A stretch of 64,000 bases of DNA, from NCBI GenBank assembly GCA_947371755.1, contig CANBQT010000007.1, forward strand, positions 19,750-83,749, given 5' to 3'. Made by a program: the position numbers and the translations under genes. The notes beneath the pieces were generated by a model. That model saw only the letters and a list, made by a program, of their open reading frames with translations. It was not told the origin of the DNA and searched no databases. The stretch comes from Chitinophagaceae bacterium. Lineage in GTDB: Bacteria; Bacteroidota; Bacteroidia; Chitinophagales; Chitinophagaceae. The number at the start of each line of letters is the position of its first letter. The first letter of the stretch is position 1. Of this stretch, positions 1 through 9,956 are shown one piece after another.

Positions 1-24
1 GTAAAAGTTAACTTTATAAAAAAA

Positions 25-60
25 TTAAAAAAGTTTCCCATGTTGAGGAAACTTTTTTAA
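25..60. terminator. Rho-independent-type hairpin, probably bidirectional
   Basis: Perfect 14-nt inverted repeat ttaaaaaagtttcc / ggaaacttttttaa with an 8-nt loop and A/T tracts on both sides. Confidence 0.75.
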
Positions 61-76
61 TTTCAGGCATTACAAA

Positions 77-1936
77 ATGCCATTTATGAAAAAATTACTG
101 ATTGTAATTTGCCTGATTCCCCTGATTGGATTTTCGCAAAATTCCGATTCACTTTGGTTTGTGTCTAATTACACTAAAAAGGAAATTCTAATTCCTATGC
201 GAGATGGAGTAAAACTATTTACATCCATTTATAGTCCGAAAGATCAATCCGAAAAACATCCTTTACTAATTACCCGCACACCTTATAGTTGTGCTCCATA
301 CGGTGAAAATAATTTTTCAGGATTATGGCGTAGCCCGAGAAAATATTTTGCAAAAGAAAATTATATCATCATTCAGCAGGACGTACGTGGAGCATGGATG
401 AGTGAGGGAAATTTCGTTGATGTGCGTCCATACAACCCAAAAAAATCAACCACAAAAGATGTTGACGAATCATCTGACACATTTGACACGATTGATTGGC
501 TGATTAAAAATCTGGAGAATAATAATGGAAACGTGGGAGTATATGGTACTTCCTATCCCGGATTCTATGCGGCAATGGCTGCGCTCAGTAATCATCCTGC
601 ATTAAAAGCGGTAAGTCCACAAGCACCTGTAACAGATTGGTTTATTGGAGACGATTTCCATCACAATGGTGCATTAATGGTAATGGATGCTTTTGGTTTT
701 TATTCATCATTTGGAAAACCAAGGCCAAAACCAACTACCATTGGCCCTGATGGATTTAATTTTCCTATTCAGGATAATTATGAATTTTTCTTACGCAATG
801 GTACACTTCCTCAATTAAGTAAATTAATGGGCGACAGTATTTCCTTTTGGAATGATTTGATGAATCATCCAACGTATAGTGATTGGTGGAAAAACAGAAA
901 TGATCGTAATTATGTACAAAACATTTCTTCAAAAATCCCTACCCTCATAGTAGGTGGATTATTTGATGCAGAAGATTGCTGGGGTGCATGGAATTTGTAT
1001 AAAGCAATCGAATCAAAAGCAAAAAATAAAAACCAATTGGTGATGGGTCCATGGTTTCACGGACAATGGGGCACAAAAGACGGCACACATTTAGGTAATG
1101 TGTCTTTTGGATCTAATACGAGTGACTGGTATCAACAAAATATTGAACTTCCATTTTTCAACTATTATTTAAAGGGAAAAGGGTCTATTGAAAACATTTC
1201 GGAAGCCACCATTTTCTTCTCTGGTGAAAATCAATGGCGTAAATTTTCTGAATGGCCTTCCTCTAAAGTACAAGCACATGACCTATTTCTAACTGCAAAT
1301 GGCGGGCTTAGTTATATCACCAATAAGATGGCTCCCTTATCCAGTTTCACAGAATATATAAGTGATCCAGCAAAACCTGTTCCCTATACAGAAGACGTGC
1401 ATATGGGAAGAACCAGAGAATACATGACAGATGATCAAAGATTTGCAGCAAGAAGGCCGGATGTATTAGTTTATGAAACCCCAATATTAACCGAAGACTT
1501 AACGGTTGCAGGAACTGCTACAGCAGACTTAATGGTTAGTATCAGTGGAACAGATGCTGACTTTATAGTTAAGATTATTGATGTATTTCCGGATGATTTC
1601 AAATACTCTGATCATGATAACTATACCATGAATGGTTATCAAATGTTAGTTCGAGGGGAAGTGATGCGTGGTAAGTTTAGAAACAGTTATGAAATTCCTG
1701 AAGCATTTACACCTGGTAAACCAACACAGGTAAAATTTGCGCTTCCAGATCTGGCTCACACTTTTAAAAAAGGACATCGTTTAATGATCCAGATTCAAAG
1801 TTCTTGGTTCCCTCTCGTTGATAGGAATCCACAAAAGTTCGTCGATATCTACCATGCAACCCCTGGTGATTTTCAAAAAGAAAATATAAAAATATTTAAT
1901 AATCAGTCAAAAATCATTCTACCTATTTTAAAATAA
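77..1936 (+). CDS. CocE/NonD family hydrolase (X-Pro dipeptidyl-peptidase S15-like), secreted; start may be at 92
   Basis: Signal peptide MKKLLIVICLIPLIGFSQ; IPMRDGVKLFTSIYSP, nucleophile motif GVYGTSYPGF, C-terminal X-Pro-type beta domain. Confidence 0.9.
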   Translation: MPFMKKLLIVICLIPLIGFSQNSDSLWFVSNYTKKEILIPMRDGVKLFTSIYSPKDQSEKHPLLITRTPYSCAPYGENNFSGLWRSPRKYFAKENYIIIQQDVRGAWMSEGNFVDVRPYNPKKSTTKDVDESSDTFDTIDWLIKNLENNNGNVGVYGTSYPGFYAAMAALSNHPALKAVSPQAPVTDWFIGDDFHHNGALMVMDAFGFYSSFGKPRPKPTTIGPDGFNFPIQDNYEFFLRNGTLPQLSKLMGDSISFWNDLMNHPTYSDWWKNRNDRNYVQNISSKIPTLIVGGLFDAEDCWGAWNLYKAIESKAKNKNQLVMGPWFHGQWGTKDGTHLGNVSFGSNTSDWYQQNIELPFFNYYLKGKGSIENISEATIFFSGENQWRKFSEWPSSKVQAHDLFLTANGGLSYITNKMAPLSSFTEYISDPAKPVPYTEDVHMGRTREYMTDDQRFAARRPDVLVYETPILTEDLTVAGTATADLMVSISGTDADFIVKIIDVFPDDFKYSDHDNYTMNGYQMLVRGEVMRGKFRNSYEIPEAFTPGKPTQVKFALPDLAHTFKKGHRLMIQIQSSWFPLVDRNPQKFVDIYHATPGDFQKENIKIFNNQSKIILPILK

Positions 1937-1942
1937 TCAGAA

Positions 1943-3619
1943 ATGAAAAAAATCGCAAGCTTATTATTATTTGTGCTGTGTTTAAAAATCACATATTCAC
2001 AAGAGGTTTCTATTATACCTCAACCAACTAAATTGGTGGCATCTAAAGGAAATTTTAGTATCAATAGTAAAACGCAAATAGTATTAGCCGGAAGCGGTCT
2101 GGAGAATTCTGCCAATTTCTTAAATGATTTCTTACAAAAATTTTATGGGCTTACATTAAAAGTTGTTACGAAAGGAGATTTCAAAAACAATATAGTCCTG
2201 AATTATTTTAAAATGGAATATCCTATAGCAGGGGCCTATAATATGCATGTAAATAAGGATGGGATTATTATTGAAGGAGACAATGCAACCGGAACTTTTT
2301 ATGGGATCCAATCTTTAATACAGTTATTGCCTACTACAAAAGTAACTACCCTTCCCGTTCCTTTTGTGGAGATTGAAGACAAACCAAGATTTGCTTATAG
2401 AGGAATGATGCTGGATGTGGGTCGCCATTTTTTTCCTGTTTCCTACATCAAAAAATATATCGACTTTATTGCTATGCATAAATTAAATACCTTTCAATGG
2501 CATTTAACTGAAGATCAGGGATGGAGAATTGAGATCAAAAAATATCCAAAACTAACTTCAGTGGGCAGTCATAGAAATGGTACGATTGTTGGAAGATTCC
2601 CTGGCAAAAGTAATGATGGTTTAAAAGAGGGTGGATTCTATACACAGGAAGAAATAAAAAAGCTGGTTAAATATGCATCAGATCGTTATGTAACTATTAT
2701 TCCTGAAATTGAAATGCCCGGGCATGCCTCTGCTGCAATTGCTGCCTATCCGCAATTGAGTTGTTTCCCGGATTCTTCTACAAAACACTCTTCAAAAACA
2801 CCATGGTTTGGCCCAGAAAATGGCAAACAAGTGCAACAAACCTGGGGTGTTTTTGAAGATGTATTTGCCCCAACAGAATATACCTTCCATTTTATTGAGG
2901 ATGTATTAGATGAAGTGTTACCATTATTCCCTTCAAAGTTTATTCATATTGGTGGAGATGAGTGTCCAAAAACAGCATGGAAAAAGTCTGCTTTCTGTCA
3001 GCAAATGATAAAAGATCATAACCTAAAAGATGAACATGGACTGCAGAGTTATTTTATACAAAGAATAGAAAAATATTTAAATGGGAAAGGAAGACAGATT
3101 ATAGGATGGGATGAGATATTAGAAGGCGGTCTGGCCCCCAATGCGGCAGTTATGAGCTGGAGAGGAGAAACAGGGGGAATTGAAGCAGCAAAACAGAAAC
3201 ATAAGGTGATCATGACACCCACAACTTATGTTTATTTTGACTATTCTCAAACAAAACACGAAGATTCTGTTACAATTGGTGGATATTTAACCTTGAAAAT
3301 GGTGTATAATTATGAGCCCATTCCTCAGCAAATATCAAAGGAAGAAGAAAAGTATGTGATTGGAGCACAGGCGAATTTATGGACAGAATACATTTCAAAT
3401 TCAAGCAAATTGGAATACATGCTTTTCCCTAGATTAACTGCATTGAGTGAGGTATTATGGAGTTCAAAGGAAAATAAGAATTGGGAAAGTTTTCAAAAGA
3501 AACTAACCACTCAATTTAAGAGATATGATTTTTGGAATTGGAATTATAGCAAAGCATCACTGGATCCAACATCTAAAATAATGGAACCACAAAAAGATCT
3601 AACAATAGTTAAAAAATAA
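1943..3619 (+). CDS. Beta-N-acetylhexosaminidase (GH20), secreted
   Basis: GH20 signatures YRGMMLDVGRHFFP, HLTEDQGWRIEIKKYP, PEIEMPGHA, IHIGGDECPK, WRGE. Confidence 0.95.
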   Translation: MKKIASLLLFVLCLKITYSQEVSIIPQPTKLVASKGNFSINSKTQIVLAGSGLENSANFLNDFLQKFYGLTLKVVTKGDFKNNIVLNYFKMEYPIAGAYNMHVNKDGIIIEGDNATGTFYGIQSLIQLLPTTKVTTLPVPFVEIEDKPRFAYRGMMLDVGRHFFPVSYIKKYIDFIAMHKLNTFQWHLTEDQGWRIEIKKYPKLTSVGSHRNGTIVGRFPGKSNDGLKEGGFYTQEEIKKLVKYASDRYVTIIPEIEMPGHASAAIAAYPQLSCFPDSSTKHSSKTPWFGPENGKQVQQTWGVFEDVFAPTEYTFHFIEDVLDEVLPLFPSKFIHIGGDECPKTAWKKSAFCQQMIKDHNLKDEHGLQSYFIQRIEKYLNGKGRQIIGWDEILEGGLAPNAAVMSWRGETGGIEAAKQKHKVIMTPTTYVYFDYSQTKHEDSVTIGGYLTLKMVYNYEPIPQQISKEEEKYVIGAQANLWTEYISNSSKLEYMLFPRLTALSEVLWSSKENKNWESFQKKLTTQFKRYDFWNWNYSKASLDPTSKIMEPQKDLTIVKK

Positions 3620-3646
3620 TTTTCACCCACAAAAAATACATACAAG

Positions 3647-5548
3647 ATGGTTGACTCTTTCGAGAAAATTGCCGTAAAAATTTTCCAAAATGCAAAACAA
3701 GGATCTATTCAAGCTGCAAAAGAAATAGCTGAATTAATCAGGAGCAAACAGGCTTCGAATGAAAATTGTGTATTGGGTCTGGCTACAGGTAGTACTCCTA
3801 TTTATTTATATGCAGAATTGGTTAGAATGCATCGGGAAGAAGGTTTAAGTTTTAACAATGTAATTAGTTTCAATTTGGATGAATACTATCCCATTGAAAA
3901 AGAGGCCTACCAGAGTTATTGGAGTTTCATGCATCGACATTTGTTCAACCATGTAGATATTGATCCAAACAATATCAATCTTCCCTCTGGCACGGGAACA
4001 AAAGAAGACGTAAAAAAATTCTGTCTTGAATATGAGAATAAAATTGAGGCAGTGGGTGGTATTGACCTGCAAATTCTTGGAATAGGTTTGAACGGTCATA
4101 TTGGATTCAATGAGCCAGGTTCCAGCATCTTTTCCAAAACAAGGATGGTAAATCTTGAGATCAATACTCGTCTGGCTAATACTTATGAATTTCAGAATAT
4201 TTCAAAAGTTCCCAGAAGGGCTGTTACAATGGGAATCAGCACCATTTTGAAATCCAAGAAAATAATTTTGCTGGCATGGGGATCCAAAGCAAGTATCGTA
4301 GCAAAAGCTGTGGAAGAAAATGTTACTGAACAAATTCCTGCAAGCATTTTGCAACAACATCATGAATGTACTTTTATATTAGATGAAATTGCTTCCGCAG
4401 AATTAACACGTATTAAATCTCCTTGGCTTACTGGAGATTGCGATTGGACAACTGGCATGATCAAAAGAGCCGTAATCAATCTTGCTTTAAAACTTGGCAA
4501 GCCAGTTTTGAGTTTGAATACCAATGACTACAATGAAAATGGTTTGTCTGATCTTTTAGTAGAGAAAGGAGATGCCTATGAAATTAATATGCAGGTATTT
4601 TATTTGCTAAGAGATAGTATCACAGGATGGCCTGGAGGCAAACCACACATACAAAATCCAACACATCCGGAAAGGAGTACTCCTTATCCTAAAAAATGTT
4701 TGATCTTCTCTCCTCACCCAGACGATGACATCATTAGTATGGGTGGAACATTTATGCGTTTACATGATCAAGGTCATGAAGTACATGTGGCTTATCAAAC
4801 CAGTGGAAACATTGCAGTTACAGATGAGTTTGTAACCAGATTTATTGACTTTGCCGTTGGATTCGAAGAGATGTTTGGAATAGATAATCAAAAGAGTCAG
4901 GGTATATTAACTGAGGCTAGAAACTTTATTGCCAGCAAGAAAAAAAATCAGGTGGATACTGGTGCCATCAGAGAGATCAAAGGTTTGATCAGACGATGTG
5001 AAGCAAAAGCAACCTGTCGTTACGTTGGGCTTCCTGATGATAGTCGGTGTCATTTTCAAAATCTACCTTTCTACGAAACTGGAACCATCGATAAACATCC
5101 AATGGGAGAAGCCGACGTAATTAATACGATGGCATTATTGAATAAAATCCAACCACATCAAATTTTTTGTGCCGGAGATCTTGCCGATCCTCATGGAACT
5201 CATAAAGTATGTTTAGATGTTGTTTTTGAAAGTATACGCAGATTGAAGGCTGCAGGTGAACCTTGGGTAAATGATTGTTGGGTATGGTTATATAAAGGTG
5301 CATGGCAGGAATGGGATATTTCTGAAATAGAAATGGCCATTCCAATGAGTCCAGATCAGGTTATGAAAAAAAGGTTCGGCATTTTCATTCATCAATCTCA
5401 AAAAGATTCTGTACCATTTCAGGGAACTGATAGCAGAGAATTCTGGCAGAGAGCAGAAGATAGAAATGGAAATACTGCCAATATTTATGCGGCTTTAGGC
5501 CTTACTAAATATGCAGCAATGGAAGCTTTTGTTAGGTGGCATTTTTAA
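3647..5548 (+). CDS. nagB: Glucosamine-6-phosphate deaminase fused to a C-terminal PIG-L/LmbE-like deacetylase domain
   Basis: N-terminal half: VLGLATGSTPIYLYAEL, NLDEYYP, GIGLNGHIGFNEPGS. C-terminal half: CLIFSPHPDDDIISMGGT and FCAGDLADPHGTH. Confidence 0.92.
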   Translation: MVDSFEKIAVKIFQNAKQGSIQAAKEIAELIRSKQASNENCVLGLATGSTPIYLYAELVRMHREEGLSFNNVISFNLDEYYPIEKEAYQSYWSFMHRHLFNHVDIDPNNINLPSGTGTKEDVKKFCLEYENKIEAVGGIDLQILGIGLNGHIGFNEPGSSIFSKTRMVNLEINTRLANTYEFQNISKVPRRAVTMGISTILKSKKIILLAWGSKASIVAKAVEENVTEQIPASILQQHHECTFILDEIASAELTRIKSPWLTGDCDWTTGMIKRAVINLALKLGKPVLSLNTNDYNENGLSDLLVEKGDAYEINMQVFYLLRDSITGWPGGKPHIQNPTHPERSTPYPKKCLIFSPHPDDDIISMGGTFMRLHDQGHEVHVAYQTSGNIAVTDEFVTRFIDFAVGFEEMFGIDNQKSQGILTEARNFIASKKKNQVDTGAIREIKGLIRRCEAKATCRYVGLPDDSRCHFQNLPFYETGTIDKHPMGEADVINTMALLNKIQPHQIFCAGDLADPHGTHKVCLDVVFESIRRLKAAGEPWVNDCWVWLYKGAWQEWDISEIEMAIPMSPDQVMKKRFGIFIHQSQKDSVPFQGTDSREFWQRAEDRNGNTANIYAALGLTKYAAMEAFVRWHF

Positions 5549-5566
5549 TACAAAATTACCATTCAT

Positions 5567-5597
5567 AAAAACGCTGTTATGCACTAACAGCGTTTTT
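5567..5597. terminator. Rho-independent terminator
   Basis: aaaaacgctgtta - tgcac - taacagcgttttt perfect hairpin followed by T-rich sequence, just after the nagB fusion. Confidence 0.8.
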
Positions 5598-5610
5598 TTA
5601 TTTTTGTAAG

Positions 5611-6252
5611 ATGTTTATAATCAACAAATCAAAAATCAATCAAGTCTGGAAAGATGCAATGGCTGATCCCTTTTATAAAAAGAGACTTCAGTTTGGATTG
5701 ATTATTTGGATTATGGTACTGATTGCATTTCCCTTTTTCTTCAATTTCATCGAAAATAGAGAGGGTATCATGCTTAAAGATTTTATCATTGATAGCATAC
5801 CAGCATATGATGTTTCGATTCCAACTTTTTTAATTATATGGTCGATGTTTTTGCTTTTTTTATACCGTGCGATCAATGAACCTGAGCTTTTGTTATTGTT
5901 TCTATGGGGGTTTATTTTTTTAAGTCTTTCCAGATTCGTCAGCATCTATTTGCTTCCCTTGAATCCTCCGCAACAATTAATAGCATTAAGAGATCCCATT
6001 ACCAATATTTTTTACGGTAAAAAACATGGATTTATCACCAAAGATTTATTTTATTCCGGACATACTTCCACCCAGTTCTTAATGTGTTTATGTTTCAAAA
6101 AAAGGACTGATAAAATACTAGCTCTGATTTCCACAATCTTTGTGGGAACATTTGTTTTAATACAGCATGTTCACTATTCGATAGATGTATTAGCAGCTCC
6201 TATTCTTACTTATTTGGTTTATTTATTGAGCAAACAAATTGTGAAGCGTTAA
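5611..6252 (+). CDS. Multi-TM PAP2_C / sphingomyelin-synthase-related phosphatase-transferase-like membrane protein
   Basis: Several TM helices; motifs DLFYSGHTSTQFL and HVHYSIDVLAAP match the SGHT...H.HY.IDV pattern of the PAP2_C/SMS family. Confidence 0.7.
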   Translation: MFIINKSKINQVWKDAMADPFYKKRLQFGLIIWIMVLIAFPFFFNFIENREGIMLKDFIIDSIPAYDVSIPTFLIIWSMFLLFLYRAINEPELLLLFLWGFIFLSLSRFVSIYLLPLNPPQQLIALRDPITNIFYGKKHGFITKDLFYSGHTSTQFLMCLCFKKRTDKILALISTIFVGTFVLIQHVHYSIDVLAAPILTYLVYLLSKQIVKR

Positions 6253-7364
6253 AAGGCTTCTCCCAGTTCAAAATAAAGACCATGGTTCTTACCAGGACCA
6301 ATCCCATAATCAAGTCGGAGGTTTAACTTTTCAGATTTATTGATGGCATATCTTAGTCCAGCTCCATACGTGTATTTCAAATCCTTTAAGGCAAAGTCAG
6401 AAATATTATGGCCAACATCTCCAAAGTTGCCAAATCCAACAATACCAAAACGTTTATTGATACTATGTCTAAATTCAGATTGGAAAACTAATTGTTGCTT
6501 ATCACGATATCTTCCATCATAATAACCACGCATACTACTCATTCCACCCAGTGTAGCCAAACTTCTTAAAGGCACTTCATTTCCCATATTACTAAAACTA
6601 TATGCTTGAAAAGCCAATACATTATTTTTACCAATTGGGAAATATTTGCGAAGATCAATCACTAAATTAGTATATGAGAAATCCGAACCTATTGCTTTAT
6701 CAAAATGGTTAAAATAGATTTGTGCGAAATTCCCTTTATTAGGAGAAAAAGCATTGGTCCGATCATCATAAGTAAGACTAAGACCCAACCCTGAGATTTT
6801 GTAAGGATTTCTGCCAACTATTTGTTGCTGATCAAATACGCCTCCATTTTTATAATCAACTTCCATTAAATTTTGAAACTCGTACAATAATCCAACATAA
6901 ATATTATTACCAAGATGCCGCATTAAATGCAAATAAATGTAATACTGCTTAAAATTATAATCCTCCTCAGCACTATCTGGTGAATGCTTTCCTAATCCCC
7001 AAAATTTATCCGGAAAAGAACTATAAGATATCTGTTCATTTAAAATGTATTGTTCATTTTTAAAATATTGTGCCCCATTAATTGCAGCAATAAATTGTTT
7101 CTTTAAGGAATACAACATGATGGCCTGCAAATTAGAAGTACGTGAAGCAGTATCATTTTTAGAAAAACGAAAAGTTGACGAACCTGCAACACCAAATGAC
7201 CAGCTTGTTTCTATTGAACGTGTCAATACAGGGAATAACAATATCTGATGCGATTTAATACTATCCTTCTGAGCCGATACAGTATCAGAAAATATAGATT
7301 GAGCAATCAATAAAATGATAATAACAATAAAACGGGAGTTCTTTCGAATCATATAGTAGTGCAA
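6249..7364 (-). CDS. BamA/TamA-like outer-membrane surface antigen (bacterial surface antigen D15 type)
   Basis: Signal peptide; LTYDDRTNAFSPNKGNFAQIYFNHFD, GGMSSMRGYYDGRYRDKQQLVFQSEFRH (RGY motif), GAGLRYAINKSEKLNLRLDYGIG. Confidence 0.82.
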   Translation of the reverse strand: MHYYMIRKNSRFIVIIILLIAQSIFSDTVSAQKDSIKSHQILLFPVLTRSIETSWSFGVAGSSTFRFSKNDTASRTSNLQAIMLYSLKKQFIAAINGAQYFKNEQYILNEQISYSSFPDKFWGLGKHSPDSAEEDYNFKQYYIYLHLMRHLGNNIYVGLLYEFQNLMEVDYKNGGVFDQQQIVGRNPYKISGLGLSLTYDDRTNAFSPNKGNFAQIYFNHFDKAIGSDFSYTNLVIDLRKYFPIGKNNVLAFQAYSFSNMGNEVPLRSLATLGGMSSMRGYYDGRYRDKQQLVFQSEFRHSINKRFGIVGFGNFGDVGHNISDFALKDLKYTYGAGLRYAINKSEKLNLRLDYGIGPGKNHGLYFELGEAF

Positions 7365-7498
7365 AATACTGCCCTTATCTGATTATTGAACAAAACTCTT
7401 GACAAAATTGCGTATTTTTGCCGCCCTGCAATAACAATTACAGGTAACATTTGAAAACCCCATAGTAACAAATAGTTTACTTTTAATTAATATCACAC

Positions 7499-8311
7499 AT
7501 GAATAAATGGGAAAGTAATTTTCAATTGGGAGAAACACTTACCCAGGATCAGTTGGATTTCTTTGATAAACACGGAGTAATTGTCTTTAGAAATTTCCTC
7601 ACGCCTGAAAAAATTTCCACATATCTACAAGAGATAAAGCGATTAGAAAATACCTGGATAGAAGAAAAGCGTGAAAAGATCAATGGTATTCCCCTCAAGT
7701 TCGGTAAGGATGAAAACGGAAATACGACTATTCAAAGATTATGTTTCACTTCCCTATATAGTGATTCCTTGCATGCCATTTTAAGCGACCCTCGCCTATC
7801 TGAACTCTCTGGTTTTTTAGGACCGTATGAAGGAAGAATTGCAGAAAACGAAAAAGATGGCTTAGTAGTTAATAACTATCTCAATACCCCGAATAGCAGT
7901 TTTAGTCAAATGGGTTGGCATACTGATAGTCCGAGAGATCTTTTTCTTGGACAAAAAATAATGCCCATGTTAAATGTTGGCATCCACTTAGATGAATGTT
8001 TATTTGAAAACGGTGGTTTGAGAATTTTGCCAGGAACACATAAGCAGGGTGTATTAAAATTATTGTTTGGGAAAAAATATTTTATCGACAATAATGACGA
8101 TAAAGATGAAGTAGGTTTTGATATTCATCCTGGTGATCTTACAGTTCATGATGGCCGACTCTGGCATCGGGTAAAACAATCTCCTAAATTCGGGGAAGAA
8201 AGCAGAAGAAGAGTGATGTATGTTCCAATTGTAACAGGAAAGTATAAGCCAAAAGATGATAAGAGTAAAACTCCGTTTTATCATTTATTTACTTCGAAGG
8301 TTCATAAATAA
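7499..8311 (+). CDS. Phytanoyl-CoA dioxygenase (PhyH) family protein
   Basis: WHTDSPRD (HxD), GGLRILPGTHKQGVL, VHDGRLWHRVKQSP (distal His). Confidence 0.88.
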   Translation: MNKWESNFQLGETLTQDQLDFFDKHGVIVFRNFLTPEKISTYLQEIKRLENTWIEEKREKINGIPLKFGKDENGNTTIQRLCFTSLYSDSLHAILSDPRLSELSGFLGPYEGRIAENEKDGLVVNNYLNTPNSSFSQMGWHTDSPRDLFLGQKIMPMLNVGIHLDECLFENGGLRILPGTHKQGVLKLLFGKKYFIDNNDDKDEVGFDIHPGDLTVHDGRLWHRVKQSPKFGEESRRRVMYVPIVTGKYKPKDDKSKTPFYHLFTSKVHK

Positions 8312-8330
8312 CTGAACTAATACCCCCTTT

Positions 8331-9110
8331 ATGAAATACGCTTTAATTACAGGTGCAAGTAAAGGCATCGGAAAGTCGATGGCTGAAATTTTAGCCTCTA
8401 AAAAAAGAAATCTCTTATTAGTTGCCAGATCTAGTGATCTATTGCAGAGCCTTGCTCAAAATTTAAAGCAACAATATCAAATTGAAACAGATTGGTTAGC
8501 GGTTGATTTTACCCAAGCAGGTGCTGGTGAGAAAATTTTTCAATGGTGCATAGAAAAAAATTATTCCATCGATATTCTAATTAATAATGCTGGTTATGGT
8601 TTAAGTGGCGATTTTGAAAAGTATTCCGCAAAGGAGCATACGGATATGATGCAGGTGAATATGAATATGGTGGTTGAATTAAGTTCTTTGTTTCTACCTG
8701 AATTAAAAAAAGCCACTTCGGCACATATCCTGAACATAGCTAGTTCTGCTGCCTATCAGGCAGTGCCTGGTCTAAATGTGTATGCTGCAAGCAAAGCATT
8801 TGTATTAAGCTTTGGAAGGGGCTTACAATACGAATTAAGGCGTTCGAATGTACGAGTTACTACAATTTGTCCAGGAGGTACTGATACAGACTTTGCAAAT
8901 AGAGCTAATTTGATAGATAAGGCACGTAAAGCAGGAGAAAAATTGAATATGACATCTGAAGCAGTTGCAAAGCAAGCGATAGATGCCATGTTTGCGGGGA
9001 AAACAGAAAAGATAACAGGCATTGTTAACCAAATTGGTGCAGCTTTCGTATGGTTATTACCCAAAAAGCTCGTTGAAAAGACTGCTGCAGGTTTATACAG
9101 TCAGGATTAA
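8331..9110 (+). CDS. SDR family oxidoreductase
   Basis: TGASKGIGKSMA Rossmann motif, NNAGYG, YAASKAF (YxxxK). Confidence 0.93.
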   Translation: MKYALITGASKGIGKSMAEILASKKRNLLLVARSSDLLQSLAQNLKQQYQIETDWLAVDFTQAGAGEKIFQWCIEKNYSIDILINNAGYGLSGDFEKYSAKEHTDMMQVNMNMVVELSSLFLPELKKATSAHILNIASSAAYQAVPGLNVYAASKAFVLSFGRGLQYELRRSNVRVTTICPGGTDTDFANRANLIDKARKAGEKLNMTSEAVAKQAIDAMFAGKTEKITGIVNQIGAAFVWLLPKKLVEKTAAGLYSQD

Positions 9111-9132
9111 TCTACCAAAATTGATTTTGGTT

Positions 9133-9162
9133 TTGGAATTTCTGAAATTGCTCTTATATTTG
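9133..9162 (+). promoter_or_regulatory. Bacteroidota sigma-ABfr-type promoter of the tRNA gene
   Basis: TTG (9133-9135) - 19 bp - TATATTTG (9155-9162) fits the Bacteroidetes TTG/TAnnTTTG consensus, about 17 bp before the tRNA 5' end. Confidence 0.65.
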
Positions 9163-9179
9163 CAGCCCATTAGGCGAAT

Positions 9180-9256
9180 GGCTGCGTAGCTCAACTGAAT
9201 AGAGTACCTCACTACGGATGAGGGGGTTTTAGGTTTGAATCCTAACGCGGTCACCA
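9180..9256 (+). tRNA. tRNA-Arg(ACG), CCA encoded
   Basis: Cloverleaf by hand: acceptor GGCTGCG/CGCGGTC, D-stem GCTC/GAGT, anticodon stem CCTCA/TGAGG with loop CTACGGA, T-stem TTAGG/CCTAA, discriminator A + CCA. Confidence 0.93.
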
Positions 9257-9262
9257 CATAAT

Positions 9263-9300
9263 AGCCACTTATAACAAATTAGTTATGAGTGGCTTTTTTT
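9263..9300 (+). terminator. Rho-independent terminator after tRNA-Arg
   Basis: agccacttataac / gttatgagtggct hairpin (one G-U) followed by a T run. Confidence 0.85.
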
Positions 9301-9480
9301 TGTGTTCAAATATTAATCAAAGAAATTTTATTGTCTTACGATTTTCGTTCACATATTATTGTTTAATCTCATTAACAGTTATTTGTGATTTTATTGAACG
9401 CTTTTTCAAAATCAAAAGCAACTCCTTTTCAAAGCATAGCGTATCAGGTTACAAAATCTCATCATTCAAAAAAAACAACA

Positions 9481-9764
9481 TGAAAAAAATCTTTTTAGGA
9501 GTTGCATTATTCGTAACATTTGGTAGTATCAATGCTACAACTTTAACTACAGCATCAAACGTTCTTCACATTTCAAAGGGCAACCCAAGAAGAGCAGCTC
9601 ACAGTCCAGCGAGTATTGCCACTTTTAATGCAATGTTCCCAGGAGCAACTAATGTTAAATGGCAAATCAAAGGAGAACTGGGCTACGGAGTAACATTTGT
9701 ATATAACGGTGTTAAAATGACAGCAGTATTTAGCTTTTTCACTGGAGCTTATATTGGTGCATAA
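9481..9764 (+). CDS. Small secreted PepSY-like protein, paralog 1 (supplied ORF starts at 9285; start at 9481 preferred)
   Basis: MKKIFLGVALFVTFGSINA signal peptide begins at 9481; FNAMFPGATNVKWQIKGELGYGVTFVYNGVKMTAVF resembles PepSY-like repeats (YPgA..vkW). Confidence 0.75.
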
Positions 9765-9956
9765 ATAATAAAAGTATTATTCAAATAGTACCATTCCCCT
9801 ACACATAATTTGTTGGGTATATAAATTAGATCACAAACTTTTAATGTCTATTTTATTTTTTTGACTTTTTGAATTTATTAAAATTATTAAAAGCAACTAG
9901 TTTTAAAAGAAAGGCGTATAAAGGTTATATAAATAATATTTTCAAAAAAACAAACA

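Noticed and set aside
3845-4099. Short antisense ORF inside nagB, as an example of the many 60-120 aa ORFs overlapping larger genes
   Set aside because: These overlap well-supported CDSs, show no family motifs, and are expected by chance in this composition.
5599-5606. TATTTTTG as a -7 promoter element before the 5611 gene
   Set aside because: It lies within the T tract of the terminator, has no TTG 19 bp upstream, and leaves only 4 bp to the ATG.
9285-9480. N-terminal extension of the 9285..9764 ORF
   Set aside because: It runs through the tRNA terminator hairpin and lacks a sensible start; the signal peptide begins at 9481 and matches the paralog.
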